Shown here piece by piece: positions 37,696-46,500 of a stretch of DNA of 64,000 nucleotides. Position numbers and translations under genes: made by a program. Origin of the DNA: Bin80 sp965116685 (lineage in GTDB: Bacteria; Bacteroidota; Rhodothermia; Rhodothermales; Bin80); contig OZ220707.1 of assembly GCA_965116685.1 (NCBI GenBank), forward strand, positions 3,348,001 through 3,412,000, in the 5' to 3' direction. Numbering within the stretch: the first letter of the stretch is position 1; the number at the start of each line of letters is the position of its first letter. A model generated the notes under the pieces. That model saw only the letters and a list, made by a program, of their open reading frames with translations. It was not told where the DNA came from and ran no database searches.

Positions 37696-40600
37696 TCAAT
37701 GTCTCCCGTAGACCGCCTCTAAATGCTCTTTTTCAACCAACTTGTCTCGAGTCTCAATTGCCCACTGGCGTCCCAGTTCTCCAACTTGCCGTATGACATG
37801 CTCCTCATGCGACAGTAGTTTCCCGAAGTCATCCAACCAGACTGCGTAAAGAGCAGATTCAGATTCGAACCAAGTATACAGGTTCGGACGAGTGGCGGAG
37901 AATATTTGCTCCGCTGTATAGCCTGCTCCAAATGCAAGCAGTGCAAATTGCTCCCAAGTGGCGTCAAGAACAATATGCTTTTTGTCAAGAGGGTAGCGTC
38001 TCAAAGGAGCCAGGTGATAATCTTCAAGTCTGTAGTCCTCAAGTAGCTGATGTTGTAGCTCCCGAGAATCTTCAACAATTAGAGTAGTCCAATCTTGATA
38101 CGCGATTCTGTAACCTTGCTGCCAGGTTGCCAGCTCTGCCAGATTCGAAAGCAGAAATGCCCGCGAGTTGGCATTTTGCCCTCGGATCGCAACTCTGAAT
38201 GTGCTGTTCGTCTCGCGTGGATGGGGGAGAAGGTAAGAACTCGGGTCATCCTGCATTCTTGCCAGAAGCCAGGATCGGGCCAGCTCAGAATCAAGCTTAA
38301 AGGCTTGCTCTATGAACCGCTCATTCATGCCGTGCCGAATCACGGCAAGGCGCCAAGCTTCTGAAACAGATTCTCGTATGTGGCCGTTTGGCCTAAAACT
38401 CCATTCCCCCTTCGCAGCTCCTATTGCGACACCACGATCCTCGTGCTCTAGCAGTAGGCGCAAAATGCTTTTAGGCACCAATCCGCGCATGCACAAATCT
38501 TCTACGTGAGTGGAAAAGTGGGCAACTAGGGCAAAGGCGTTAGAAAAAAGGTCAGGCTCTAAATCGGGTTCTTCCAAGACAAGTCTGACGGCCAGGTTTT
38601 GAAGGTCCGGTTTTTCCAGGCAGGCAAAAGTCACTTCAAGCCATCCCGGTATACTGTCCGCTACTGCACGCTGAAGGAACGGAGCAACGTAGTGAGCGCT
38701 CGCATTTTGGTAGATCAAGGTCCAGCACCATGGCACGGGATTCTCGACCAACCGAGAGAGCTTTTCGTAGAATGATTTTATCCACGGGTCCGTTCTAATG
38801 CCAGCCTGCAATGCTTCTTGGGCTATGGCGGTGATCTCATCAATAGCTTGTTCTGGCAGTCGCGTATGCCATTTGCATGCCAACTCAGATAGTTTACGAT
38901 CTCTCCTCTTCGAGGAAGCTCTCCAGTCTTGTCTGTCCATATCAGGACAGAACAAAAACATTAATTCGTTGATCTGGCAGTCGGCTTTGGCACCCGTCTC
39001 TTCAATGTAGTCCTTGAGTCTTTGTAATACGGCGGACTTGTCTTGGGCCATTCTCGCCAGCGCCTCAACTACCGCGACCGCAACTTCGGCAATTGCTTGG
39101 TGCGTCTCAGCATGTATTTTTTCTTTCGACGATGGCAGCGGTATTCCCGGGTAAGCCCAACTATCTAAGACTCTGAATATCGGGACCCAACTGAAGTCAT
39201 CGCGGTCTGCTATAGTGCCTAAGAACTCGTCCCACAGCGATTTCAATTGACGGATCTCATATGGTGTCAGTAGGCCGCTGGTAGTGGTAAGCGTGTTGCC
39301 GGCTCCAGGATCAGTCGTGGTCGCCTCGTACGCTGGCGAAACTGCAATACATGATGCACTCACTGCTACATCAATATCGCATCCCCTATTCAGCCAGCAA
39401 ATCGCAGTCCCCAATACGACGTGGCGCCTGTACAAGGCTTCGCCAGTTCCAGGGGTCCCGGAAAAAGTCCATCTCCCGATTAAACGCAATGGCTCCGGAT
39501 CCCCCTGATGCAGCAGTTGACGTGCAGTTACAGCGGCATCCAGTAAGAGAGGAATGACCTCTACCGGAGCACTGCGAAGTGCATATTCTCCTACAATCAA
39601 GAGAATATCTGGATGCTGTTCTAAAGCCCACAGAGTCTGCCGTCGTCCGATTGCAACATAACGGCTGAATGTCTCCGTGTCGCCGGCTCTTTCAACAAGA
39701 TCCTGCAATAGCGCCTCGGGAACATCTCCGTCACATACATAGGCGCCCATTATGGTTTCTGCAACGCCAGCACTGGAATGCGCTTGATCAATCAGCCCAT
39801 CTAGGATATGCTTAGGTAGAGATGCCGGTCCAGAAAAAAAAACGTCGCGGACAAGGGCATGGCGCAACGTCGCTGGCTGCACTGCGATGACACGCTTCTT
39901 GGGCGAGCGTTCATGGGGGTTATCGGCAATGATACCGCCCGTAGCAAGTCGCGTAAGCATTTTCCTGACTTCAAGCAATCGCAAATCTAGTGCCTCTGCC
40001 ACTGCGCTCATTTCGATTCCTGCCTCGCCTCCAACGGAAAACCCGGCGAGAATGGCTTCGGTATCGTCCTTTATCTCTCGCTTTATGAGCCGGAGGAGAT
40101 CTCGCTTTAGGGTATCTCCACGCACTACTTCACCCACAGATCCTTCAAGGCAAAGACGGGCAAGTGTGATAGCAAGCCCCGGTAGTCCAATAGCCTGATC
40201 TACGATGAACCGTACAAGGTCATTTGGCTTCTCCAGCCCCGCCTGTTTCACGACCGCCACAACCTGATCCCTAGTCAGAGGATGCAAATGGCAAAACTTC
40301 GCATCTCCCAGGTTCAATTGCTGTGCAACATGATCTTTGTCGCCTGGCCAGCAAGCAGCAATAATTGAGAAATTTGCGCCAGTTGTGCGCCGCAAATGCA
40401 CCAAGTTAGTGATTAGCTCCAGTTTATCTCCGGCATCGTCCACAAAGACGGCTGGAGGTCGCCGTTCACGTATCGCATTAGCTATGGCGGTCTGTTTCTC
40501 ACTAACTATAAATAAGCCTTGATCTTGAACGGTCAATTGATACAGGATATAGGTTTTGCCAGAACCTGGCTGACCTACGATCAACTTGTCACCTCCAGTA

Positions 40601-41139
40601 TTCAGAAGCCATTCGAATTCGCCGTCTCGCCCGATAAGCGGCTGATTTGATATCAGCGGGCGCGTCGTCTTTGGGATATGCGACAGAGCCGATGGTCTTC
40701 CAGAAAGTCCCAACAATTCCTTGTACCAGCGTGGAGAGCCATAGAGCAAGTTGGCAATGGCTTCTTGATCATAGAGTTGCACCAAGGTAAACCCAAGCTC
40801 GCGTGCCCGCCTGCTTAAATTCTCTCGTCTTAGTGCCGTTAGCTCACGTGAGGTGACGAAAACAGCCTTTTTCCTCGTGCCGCCTCGCTCTTTGTACTGT
40901 TTCAGATTGCGAGCAAGATTCCGAATAGCCTGTTTTGCTGTAGTAACAATCAGCGGGAAGGCTTCTCCTTCGTTGTCAGCAATGGCTCCGTCAAATCCAG
41001 AGTCATTTCCACCGCAAACTGGGACAAGTGTAGGGTAGTCGGTACGCAGCAAATCAACTGCGCATTGTTCGAACGACTTTGGATTGAGTGGTCGGTTTAG
41101 ACCGTCTTTAATTTGCACAAAAAAGGGATCATGTCGCAT
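37696..41139 (-). CDS. nuclease-STAND NTPase fusion, predicted antiphage protein
   Basis: 1147 residues. The N-terminal domain (about 15-145) looks like a restriction-endonuclease/Mrr-type fold: SFEQCAVDLLR, GGNDSGFDGAI with Asp50, and a strand ending in VTTAK with Lys69, where the usual Glu/Gln before the lysine is replaced by Thr. A P-loop NTPase follows: Walker A GQPGSGKT (189-196), Walker B VFVDDAGD (231-238) and a GLPGLAITLA helix of STAND/NACHT proteins. The C-terminal 700 residues are helical, without a recognised repeat, and are the likely sensor. The plan matches Avs-like STAND antiphage proteins, in which the sensor recognises a phage protein and activates the N-terminal nuclease. 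No partner gene is needed or seen. Confidence 0.7.
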   Translation of the reverse strand: MRHDPFFVQIKDGLNRPLNPKSFEQCAVDLLRTDYPTLVPVCGGNDSGFDGAIADNEGEAFPLIVTTAKQAIRNLARNLKQYKERGGTRKKAVFVTSRELTALRRENLSRRARELGFTLVQLYDQEAIANLLYGSPRWYKELLGLSGRPSALSHIPKTTRPLISNQPLIGRDGEFEWLLNTGGDKLIVGQPGSGKTYILYQLTVQDQGLFIVSEKQTAIANAIRERRPPAVFVDDAGDKLELITNLVHLRRTTGANFSIIAACWPGDKDHVAQQLNLGDAKFCHLHPLTRDQVVAVVKQAGLEKPNDLVRFIVDQAIGLPGLAITLARLCLEGSVGEVVRGDTLKRDLLRLIKREIKDDTEAILAGFSVGGEAGIEMSAVAEALDLRLLEVRKMLTRLATGGIIADNPHERSPKKRVIAVQPATLRHALVRDVFFSGPASLPKHILDGLIDQAHSSAGVAETIMGAYVCDGDVPEALLQDLVERAGDTETFSRYVAIGRRQTLWALEQHPDILLIVGEYALRSAPVEVIPLLLDAAVTARQLLHQGDPEPLRLIGRWTFSGTPGTGEALYRRHVVLGTAICWLNRGCDIDVAVSASCIAVSPAYEATTTDPGAGNTLTTTSGLLTPYEIRQLKSLWDEFLGTIADRDDFSWVPIFRVLDSWAYPGIPLPSSKEKIHAETHQAIAEVAVAVVEALARMAQDKSAVLQRLKDYIEETGAKADCQINELMFLFCPDMDRQDWRASSKRRDRKLSELACKWHTRLPEQAIDEITAIAQEALQAGIRTDPWIKSFYEKLSRLVENPVPWCWTLIYQNASAHYVAPFLQRAVADSIPGWLEVTFACLEKPDLQNLAVRLVLEEPDLEPDLFSNAFALVAHFSTHVEDLCMRGLVPKSILRLLLEHEDRGVAIGAAKGEWSFRPNGHIRESVSEAWRLAVIRHGMNERFIEQAFKLDSELARSWLLARMQDDPSSYLLPHPRETNSTFRVAIRGQNANSRAFLLSNLAELATWQQGYRIAYQDWTTLIVEDSRELQHQLLEDYRLEDYHLAPLRRYPLDKKHIVLDATWEQFALLAFGAGYTAEQIFSATRPNLYTWFESESALYAVWLDDFGKLLSHEEHVIRQVGELGRQWAIETRDKLVEKEHLEAVYGRH

Positions 41140-41478
41140 TTTGCATCAACTCGCTATCCAACGATTATCTGTGGGGAAAATTTAATTCCAGTACATGTGT
41201 TGGGCCAACATTTGTACGGGAGGGAACCGTACGGCATCTCTTGTGCGTATCGCCAGAACGCTATCAAGTGGGCTCTCCGCCCACTCATACAATGGGTCCG
41301 AGGACTAATATGCCGCGTCCTCATCACAAAACATGTTTGGCGATTCAACGAACGTGGTACCCTTTTTGTGCGATCCGCCAAGTAAAGCCATTCCACGCTC
41401 GAGCTGCTATCCTCTTATGCTTAGCAGCTCGGTACAAGTTTCACTGTGCGTATAATTCCCTTTTGTTTTATGATAAGG
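41140..41478. other. intergenic upstream of STAND-type gene
   Basis: Should contain the promoter of the minus-strand STAND-type gene. A short inverted pair GTACGG/CCGTAC near 41215 is the only structure seen. No gene. Confidence 0.35.
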
Positions 41479-41728
41479 TTAGAACAACCAGGACAACAGT
41501 TTGTCGCCTATGTAGTGCATCCCTGGGCGCTCCTCACATTGACGGGTCGTTTTTCCGATTTTCTGGCGAAGAATGGTGAGGATTTGTTCCAGGTGGGGTT
41601 TGCTCCCCCAAATCTGTTGTAATCCCAGGAGTGCTCTGGGCATATTATCGCGGGATTTTGGGATTGATTTCGATCTCCTCAATCGGGATGACGCCAAAGG
41701 AAGGGGCAAGATTGAAATGATGTCTCAT
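41479..41728 (-). pseudogene. N-terminal relic of an ISNCY-like transposase
   Basis: Starting at ATG 41728, one frame gives MRHHFNLAPSFGVIPIEEI, and after a shift near 41655 a second gives PKSRDNMPRALLGLQQIW and later RPGMH. This parallels the start of the transposase at 60432-61994 (SMEEIQLDPRSRDVIQVFL...GLRQIF...RPGMD). All catalytic parts are lost. Confidence 0.6.
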
Positions 41729-41949
41729 CACAAGAAAAATGGCAACGTTGGAGGTTGAAGATTTTTGCCTCAATGCAGGAACCCGTGCCCAAAAAATGGA
41801 CACAATCGACCTGGAATGGGCTTCCAGGACGGTTTTACGCTGCAAAAACGGAAAAATCGACGTTTTCAAAAAAAATCTTCGCCCGAAACCTCCTCAGTGA
41901 ATTCGAACGAAAATCGCCGGAAATGCCACCCCAAACGCTTCCTCGTTAG

Positions 41950-42309
41950 GATAGCAGTACTGATTTACTGTTTTCGGGCAAGCACTACGTAGAATATCAT
42001 CTGCGTCGGAAGTTGGCTCCAATGTTGTTTGCAGAGGATGATCTGGAAGCAAAACGAGTGCAGCGCGAAGAAGTCGTCAAACCCACCAAACCCTCGGAAT
42101 CGGCCAAAAAGAAAGCCCAGACCAAGAAAACCGAAACGGGCGAAAAGGCTCAGAGTTTTGCGGGGCTGATGGAAGAACTTGCCAAGGTATGCCGACTCGT
42201 TGTCATTCCGAAAATCAAGGCGGACGCACCCCCTGAAGTCGTCATGGTCAAGGACATCAGTTCCATCCAAAAGCGGGCATTCAAACTGCTGAATATTAAA
42301 CTGCTGTAG
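41950..42309 (+). pseudogene. C-terminal relic of an IS1634-type transposase
   Basis: The frame reads LLFSGKHYVEYHLRRKLAPMLFAEDDLEA...KKKAQTKKTETGEKAQSFAGLMEELAKVCR...QKRAFKLLNI, the family-typical end of IS1634-type transposases (YVEWHLRRxLAPxLFxDDD, then K-AQ-KRT...SF--LL--L). A stop lies directly upstream and the catalytic domain is missing. Confidence 0.65.
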
Positions 42310-42513
42310 TCCTCGGTTCACCGAACCAAATTCCCCAGATCGCCACCCTTGGCGGTTGATAATTTTTCAAAAAAGCCTCGAATTTGTGGAGAAAACCGTG
42401 CCTTCAAAAAAATCAAAATAGGGGAAAGTTCAGTCAAGAGTCGTTGCCACGGGCTGTTAGGAACAAATCCTGTTTGGGATGGATGCCTGACAGACTCATA
42501 CGACTCTTCGAAT

Positions 42514-42929
42514 CTATGCTACAAGATTACGTGTGGCTGATCGAAGAGGCACCCTATTCGGCTGTTTTCCAATAACGCTGATCTAGTTTTAGCGGCTCGA
42601 CAGTCCCTGTGGAAATATGGCGCATGATCTGTGCAGCATGGAAGCGCCCATTCTCAATAAACCAGCGGCTTGTACGGAGACCACCACACACTGTCCCGGC
42701 AATGTACAATCCAGGACGATTCGTTTCGAAGGTTTCCGCATCATGAAACGGAGTTCGGAATACATCATCCTGGATAGTAATTTTTAATGTCTCCAAGAAG
42801 GAATAATCCGGGCGATAGCCAGTCATCGCAATTACAAAATCATTGCCGAGGGAGAACGTGCCCTCGGGGCTATTGAGGATCAACCGATTCGATTCGATTG
42901 AGGTTACCTGGGTATCAAAATGCGCGGTA
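42514..42929. repeat. 416-bp direct repeat, right copy
   Basis: The intact copy of the segment also found at 36789-37204; it spans the last third of the YpdA-like gene plus 40 bases beyond its stop. Both copies have the same orientation and are 5.7 kb apart. Confidence 0.85.
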
Positions 42930-43558
42930 ATGCTGCCTTCCTTGATGCGGTTTTCAATATCTGGCTTGATCCAGTATTTGATTTTATCGGACAGAGCACT
43001 GCCGCGATGAATGAGGTTCACATCGGCTCCATAATGGTAGCATTCAAGGGCAGCTTTGGCAGCCGAATTTTTTGCCCCGATCACGGCCACTCGCTGTCCG
43101 GCATAAGCGTATGGTTCGCGATAATAGTGTGTGACCTTGGGGAGCTCTTCACCGGGAACGTTAAGGAAGTTCGGGATGTCAAAAAATCCAGTGATCACTA
43201 CGACTTTACGACAGGGATAGGTCCCCTTGCTGGTTACGACTGAAAAATTGTTGTCCGTACCATCTACACGCTGTACTCGCTCATAAAGTCGTAGATCTAG
43301 GAATTCCACCTCGGCAACTCGGGAATAATATTTCAGGGCTTCCGGGCGTGTGGGCTTGGTAGATAGCGTCGGGAAGGGGTGGCCGCCAATCTCAAGAAGC
43401 TCAGCCGTGGAAAAGAATTCCATATGAGTTGGATAGCCAACCAGTGAATTGACGAGCGTTCCCTTGTCAATGATCGTGGCACTCAGGTTATGTCTTGCTG
43501 CTTCAATGCCGCAGGCCAGGCCTACGGGGCCAGCTCCTATGATTACGAGATCCTTCAT
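42554..43558 (-). CDS. ypdA: YpdA-like FAD/NADPH thiol-disulfide reductase
   Basis: Flavoprotein of the thioredoxin-reductase fold, predicted to reduce bacillithiol disulfide or a related low-molecular-weight thiol. 334 residues: FAD-binding VIIGAGPVGLACGIEA at the N-terminus, the YPTHMEFFSTAELLEIGGHPF segment typical of YpdA (residues about 42-62), the NADPH-binding GAKNSAAKAALE (about 160) and a C-terminal GLYIAGTVCGG FAD contact. No redox CxxC pair of true thioredoxin reductases, as expected for YpdA. Its 3' end is duplicated 5.7 kb away. Confidence 0.82.
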   Translation of the reverse strand: MKDLVIIGAGPVGLACGIEAARHNLSATIIDKGTLVNSLVGYPTHMEFFSTAELLEIGGHPFPTLSTKPTRPEALKYYSRVAEVEFLDLRLYERVQRVDGTDNNFSVVTSKGTYPCRKVVVITGFFDIPNFLNVPGEELPKVTHYYREPYAYAGQRVAVIGAKNSAAKAALECYHYGADVNLIHRGSALSDKIKYWIKPDIENRIKEGSITAHFDTQVTSIESNRLILNSPEGTFSLGNDFVIAMTGYRPDYSFLETLKITIQDDVFRTPFHDAETFETNRPGLYIAGTVCGGLRTSRWFIENGRFHAAQIMRHISTGTVEPLKLDQRYWKTAE

Positions 43559-43594
43559 GTGTACTGTAATAGGTGGAGCATGGTTGATACAGAT

Positions 43595-44074
43595 CTAGGA
43601 AGGCGAATGTCTGAGTTGCTGAAAAAAATACCGGAGTAACTCCTCTGCCTGATCCGCTTCTACACCGCCGACCACATCTACTTGATGATTTAGGCGCTCA
43701 TCTTGCGGAATATTGTATAGGGTAGAGGCACTGCCTGCTTTAAGATCCATGGCACCAAAACATAAGCGATCCAATCGGGCCCATACAATTGCACCCGCAC
43801 ACATCGGACATGGTTCAAGAGTGACATAGAGTGTGCAGCCTTGAAGGACTTTGGATTGGAGGGTTTCGCATGCTGCAGTGATGGCAATCATTTCCGCATG
43901 AGCAGTTGGGTCCTGGAGGGATTCAACCAGGTTGTGCCCCCGTCCCACAATCTGCTTTCCATGTACCACGACGGCTCCAACAGGTACTTCGCCCTTTTCC
44001 TTTGCTTGCTCAGCCTGCTGAAGTGCTGAGCGCATAAACCGGCGATCTGGTTCAAGCAACCGCGATAGTGCCAT
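43595..44074 (-). CDS. tadA: tRNA-specific adenosine deaminase
   Basis: Converts A34 to inosine in tRNA-Arg. 159 residues; zinc and catalytic motifs HAE (His59, Glu61) and PCPMC (Cys89, Cys92) are intact, with the substrate loop GAxDLKAGSASTLYN. Normal length. First of a minus-strand housekeeping group with truA further upstream. Confidence 0.93.
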   Translation of the reverse strand: MALSRLLEPDRRFMRSALQQAEQAKEKGEVPVGAVVVHGKQIVGRGHNLVESLQDPTAHAEMIAITAACETLQSKVLQGCTLYVTLEPCPMCAGAIVWARLDRLCFGAMDLKAGSASTLYNIPQDERLNHQVDVVGGVEADQAEELLRYFFQQLRHSPS

Positions 44075-44079
44075 CCCCT

Positions 44080-44262
44080 TTATGGAGTACGCCGCGTGCC
44101 AATGAACCGCAAAACAAGAGCAACGAGGAAAAGGATAACCAAGATCGGAATCGCAGCCCGGAACAGCCCGACGAACAGCCCGAGGATAAACTCAAACAGC
44201 AGGATCACCACCAAAGCGACAATCGCAATGATAATCCAGTTCAGTATCCGGTCAAGCTTCAT
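44080..44262 (-). CDS. small two-helix membrane protein
   Basis: 60 residues from ATG 44262: MKLDRILNW, two hydrophobic helices (IIIAIVALVVILLFEFILGLF... and AAIPILVILFLVALVLRFI) and a basic end GTRRTP. Lies five bases upstream of tadA on the same strand and may be co-transcribed. Function unknown. Confidence 0.6.
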   Translation of the reverse strand: MKLDRILNWIIIAIVALVVILLFEFILGLFVGLFRAAIPILVILFLVALVLRFIGTRRTP

Positions 44263-44282
44263 AGATCTAAGAGTTGTGAGAA

Positions 44283-45590
44283 TCACTCAGGAGATACGAT
44301 AAAATACTCGGATGTAGTGATAGCTGTTCCATTCCGATTGAATCCGCCAATCAGAATGACAGACCGTAATCCGACGGAACGGACGGCATGATGGGTGCGA
44401 GCGGCCATCTCCTGGTCGGGTCGCATGAAAAAAAACTGATCAGTTTGCTCGTGGAACAACTCAATTCCCGTAGCGATCTCAGAAGATTCAACATGCCCAC
44501 CGAAAACCGCAAACAGTCCACTCAGAACGGAAGCGGTTGCATGTGCTGTGCGGGGAGTCAGCAGTCCAGGTAACTGGGAGAGCGTCAGTCCAGCCCCGCG
44601 TGGATATTCTATGCGCATATTTCCATTAATGGCTGCTCCATTGTCAAATTGGCTTCCTAGGATAAAGTACGAACCGGGGGCGGCTTGGGTTACAGTGTGG
44701 TTGGCAACTGGATGATCAATAAATGGCGCGGAAGTGATTGTATTCAGTGCAATCAATCCATCCAGTTCAATCCTGAATGTACGTAGGTCTCTGCGTATTC
44801 CAAAGAAAGGGGTGGAGCCATATCGTACATCCCCGTAGCCTCCTACAAGGTCAAGCAGCCACTCGCCATTTGCCTCACGAACGACGGCCGTATGGTTCGT
44901 TCGCCGGATTACCTGTCCTTGTACAGGAAATTCATTGAACGCAGGTTCGGCAGGGTTATAGATTTCTACGGTTTCAATCAAATCACTTACACGGTTGGGG
45001 GAGTCAATTCTGCTGCCTCCAACAATCAGTACCTGGCCGTCTGGAAGTACACTGGCCGTATGCCCGGTCCTTGGGGTTTGTAAACGCTCCTGCATTTGAT
45101 GAAAGGTGTCGGATCCGCGACCCAGGAGGAATGATTCTCTCTGTGCAGGCCCCTTTTGCCGGCGGGCTCCCCCGGTCACCATCAGGCTGCCGTTGCGAAG
45201 GCGTACAAGTGAATGACCACCTCTTCCGTTTGGCAGGTTAGGTGCATTTCGAGAAATAAGATGGGGCAGGTAAGCCGCATAGGCAGTATCTCTTCGGGAA
45301 ACTCCTTCCTGATCGGTTGCCTCCAGGAAAAACGTATTTATTCCAAGGCGCAGGTTAATGGAACTTTGCCAGTACGCAGGCCCTGGGGGAGCGGGATCCA
45401 TGGGAACGCCGTTCAGAGACACTCCTTGCACAGCCCGAAAATGTATAGACTGCACCCGGAGCGTAATGACATTGGAAGTTTGCACCTCAGTCAAATCAGG
45501 CTCAATCACCACAAGTTCCGGCTCGGAAGTCTCTATAAACGGCCTCTCGCATGCGAGGAATATCAGTCCAACCAACCACCAATTTCGCAT
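44283..45590 (-). CDS. kelch-repeat lipoprotein
   Basis: 435 residues. A lipobox (LIFLAC) near residue 14 and then a beta-sandwich-like N-terminal region, followed by kelch units recognisable by RxGHS-LxxLxNGxLMVTGG, PRTGHTASVLPDGQVLIVGG, and ARTHHAVRSVGLRSVILIGG. These form a beta-propeller on the cell surface or in the periplasm. Ligand unknown. It is next to truA (8-base gap). Confidence 0.82.
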   Translation of the reverse strand: MRNWWLVGLIFLACERPFIETSEPELVVIEPDLTEVQTSNVITLRVQSIHFRAVQGVSLNGVPMDPAPPGPAYWQSSINLRLGINTFFLEATDQEGVSRRDTAYAAYLPHLISRNAPNLPNGRGGHSLVRLRNGSLMVTGGARRQKGPAQRESFLLGRGSDTFHQMQERLQTPRTGHTASVLPDGQVLIVGGSRIDSPNRVSDLIETVEIYNPAEPAFNEFPVQGQVIRRTNHTAVVREANGEWLLDLVGGYGDVRYGSTPFFGIRRDLRTFRIELDGLIALNTITSAPFIDHPVANHTVTQAAPGSYFILGSQFDNGAAINGNMRIEYPRGAGLTLSQLPGLLTPRTAHATASVLSGLFAVFGGHVESSEIATGIELFHEQTDQFFFMRPDQEMAARTHHAVRSVGLRSVILIGGFNRNGTAITTSEYFIVSPE

Positions 45591-45598
45591 GAGTCAGT

Positions 45599-46363
45599 TC
45601 AGTCTTCAAAGAGGGGGGCAGCGTAGGTTACATGATCAAGCATCAGCGCATGTGCGGGTGCAGCTGGGCCAGCTGCACGCCGATCCTGGGATGCCAGAAT
45701 ATTTCCCAGATCCTGGATAGATCTTTGTCCCTGTCCGATTTCGAGTAAGGTGCCGACCAGAGAGCGTACCATACCATGTAGGAAACGGTCTGCTTCAACG
45801 ACAAATTTCCAATACCCAGGCAGTGTTTCGGGTTCCCACTGTGCGTAGTATACGGTGCAGACACGATTGATCGTTGCACTCCGTGTTCGGCAGAATGCCC
45901 CAAAGTGATGGGTGCCAATCAGCAGGTTGCATGCATGATTCATACGTTCATAGTCTAATGCAGCATGTATAAACAGGCGCTGATTACGGTCAAGTGCCAA
46001 CGGTACACTGGAAATATGATAATGATACGTTCGTCGCCTTGCATCGTAGCGTGCATGAAAGTCATCACGTGTCTTCGCAGCCGCACGTACGGCAATGAGG
46101 GGAGGGAGCAGGCCATTCAATGCATGGACCAGGCGGCGCCATTGATCAGTGGGGATCGCTTGGCATTCAAAGTGAGCCACTTGCCCTCTCGCATGTACTC
46201 CTGCATCCGTACGCCCAGATCCCGTGATCTGGAGTTCATCGCAACGCAGAAACGTTCTTAGGGCTTCTTCTACGTCTGCCTGTATGGTGGGATGAGTCTT
46301 TTGTCGTTGCCATCCGCTATATTTTGAACCATCATATTCCAATAGTAGTGTGTACACAGGCAT
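45599..46363 (-). CDS. truA: tRNA pseudouridine(38-40) synthase
   Basis: Isomerises uridines 38-40 in the tRNA anticodon arm. 254 residues: N-terminal LEYDGSKYSGWQRQ, catalytic GRTDAGVHARGQVAHF with Asp53, YHYHI and FLHGMVRSLVGTLLEIG C-terminal motif. Complete. Confidence 0.95.
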   Translation of the reverse strand: MPVYTLLLEYDGSKYSGWQRQKTHPTIQADVEEALRTFLRCDELQITGSGRTDAGVHARGQVAHFECQAIPTDQWRRLVHALNGLLPPLIAVRAAAKTRDDFHARYDARRRTYHYHISSVPLALDRNQRLFIHAALDYERMNHACNLLIGTHHFGAFCRTRSATINRVCTVYYAQWEPETLPGYWKFVVEADRFLHGMVRSLVGTLLEIGQGQRSIQDLGNILASQDRRAAGPAAPAHALMLDHVTYAAPLFED

Positions 46364-46500
46364 TAAAAGGGGGGATCAAAAAGGTGAGTAGGGGATTTTG
46401 ACATACTCTGACCGCGTATTTGTACACAAAATAATTGCTGCTGTTTGCCAACCCTCTCTGTTGAACAACAAGGCATTTGTCATATACGAATTGATTGTCT

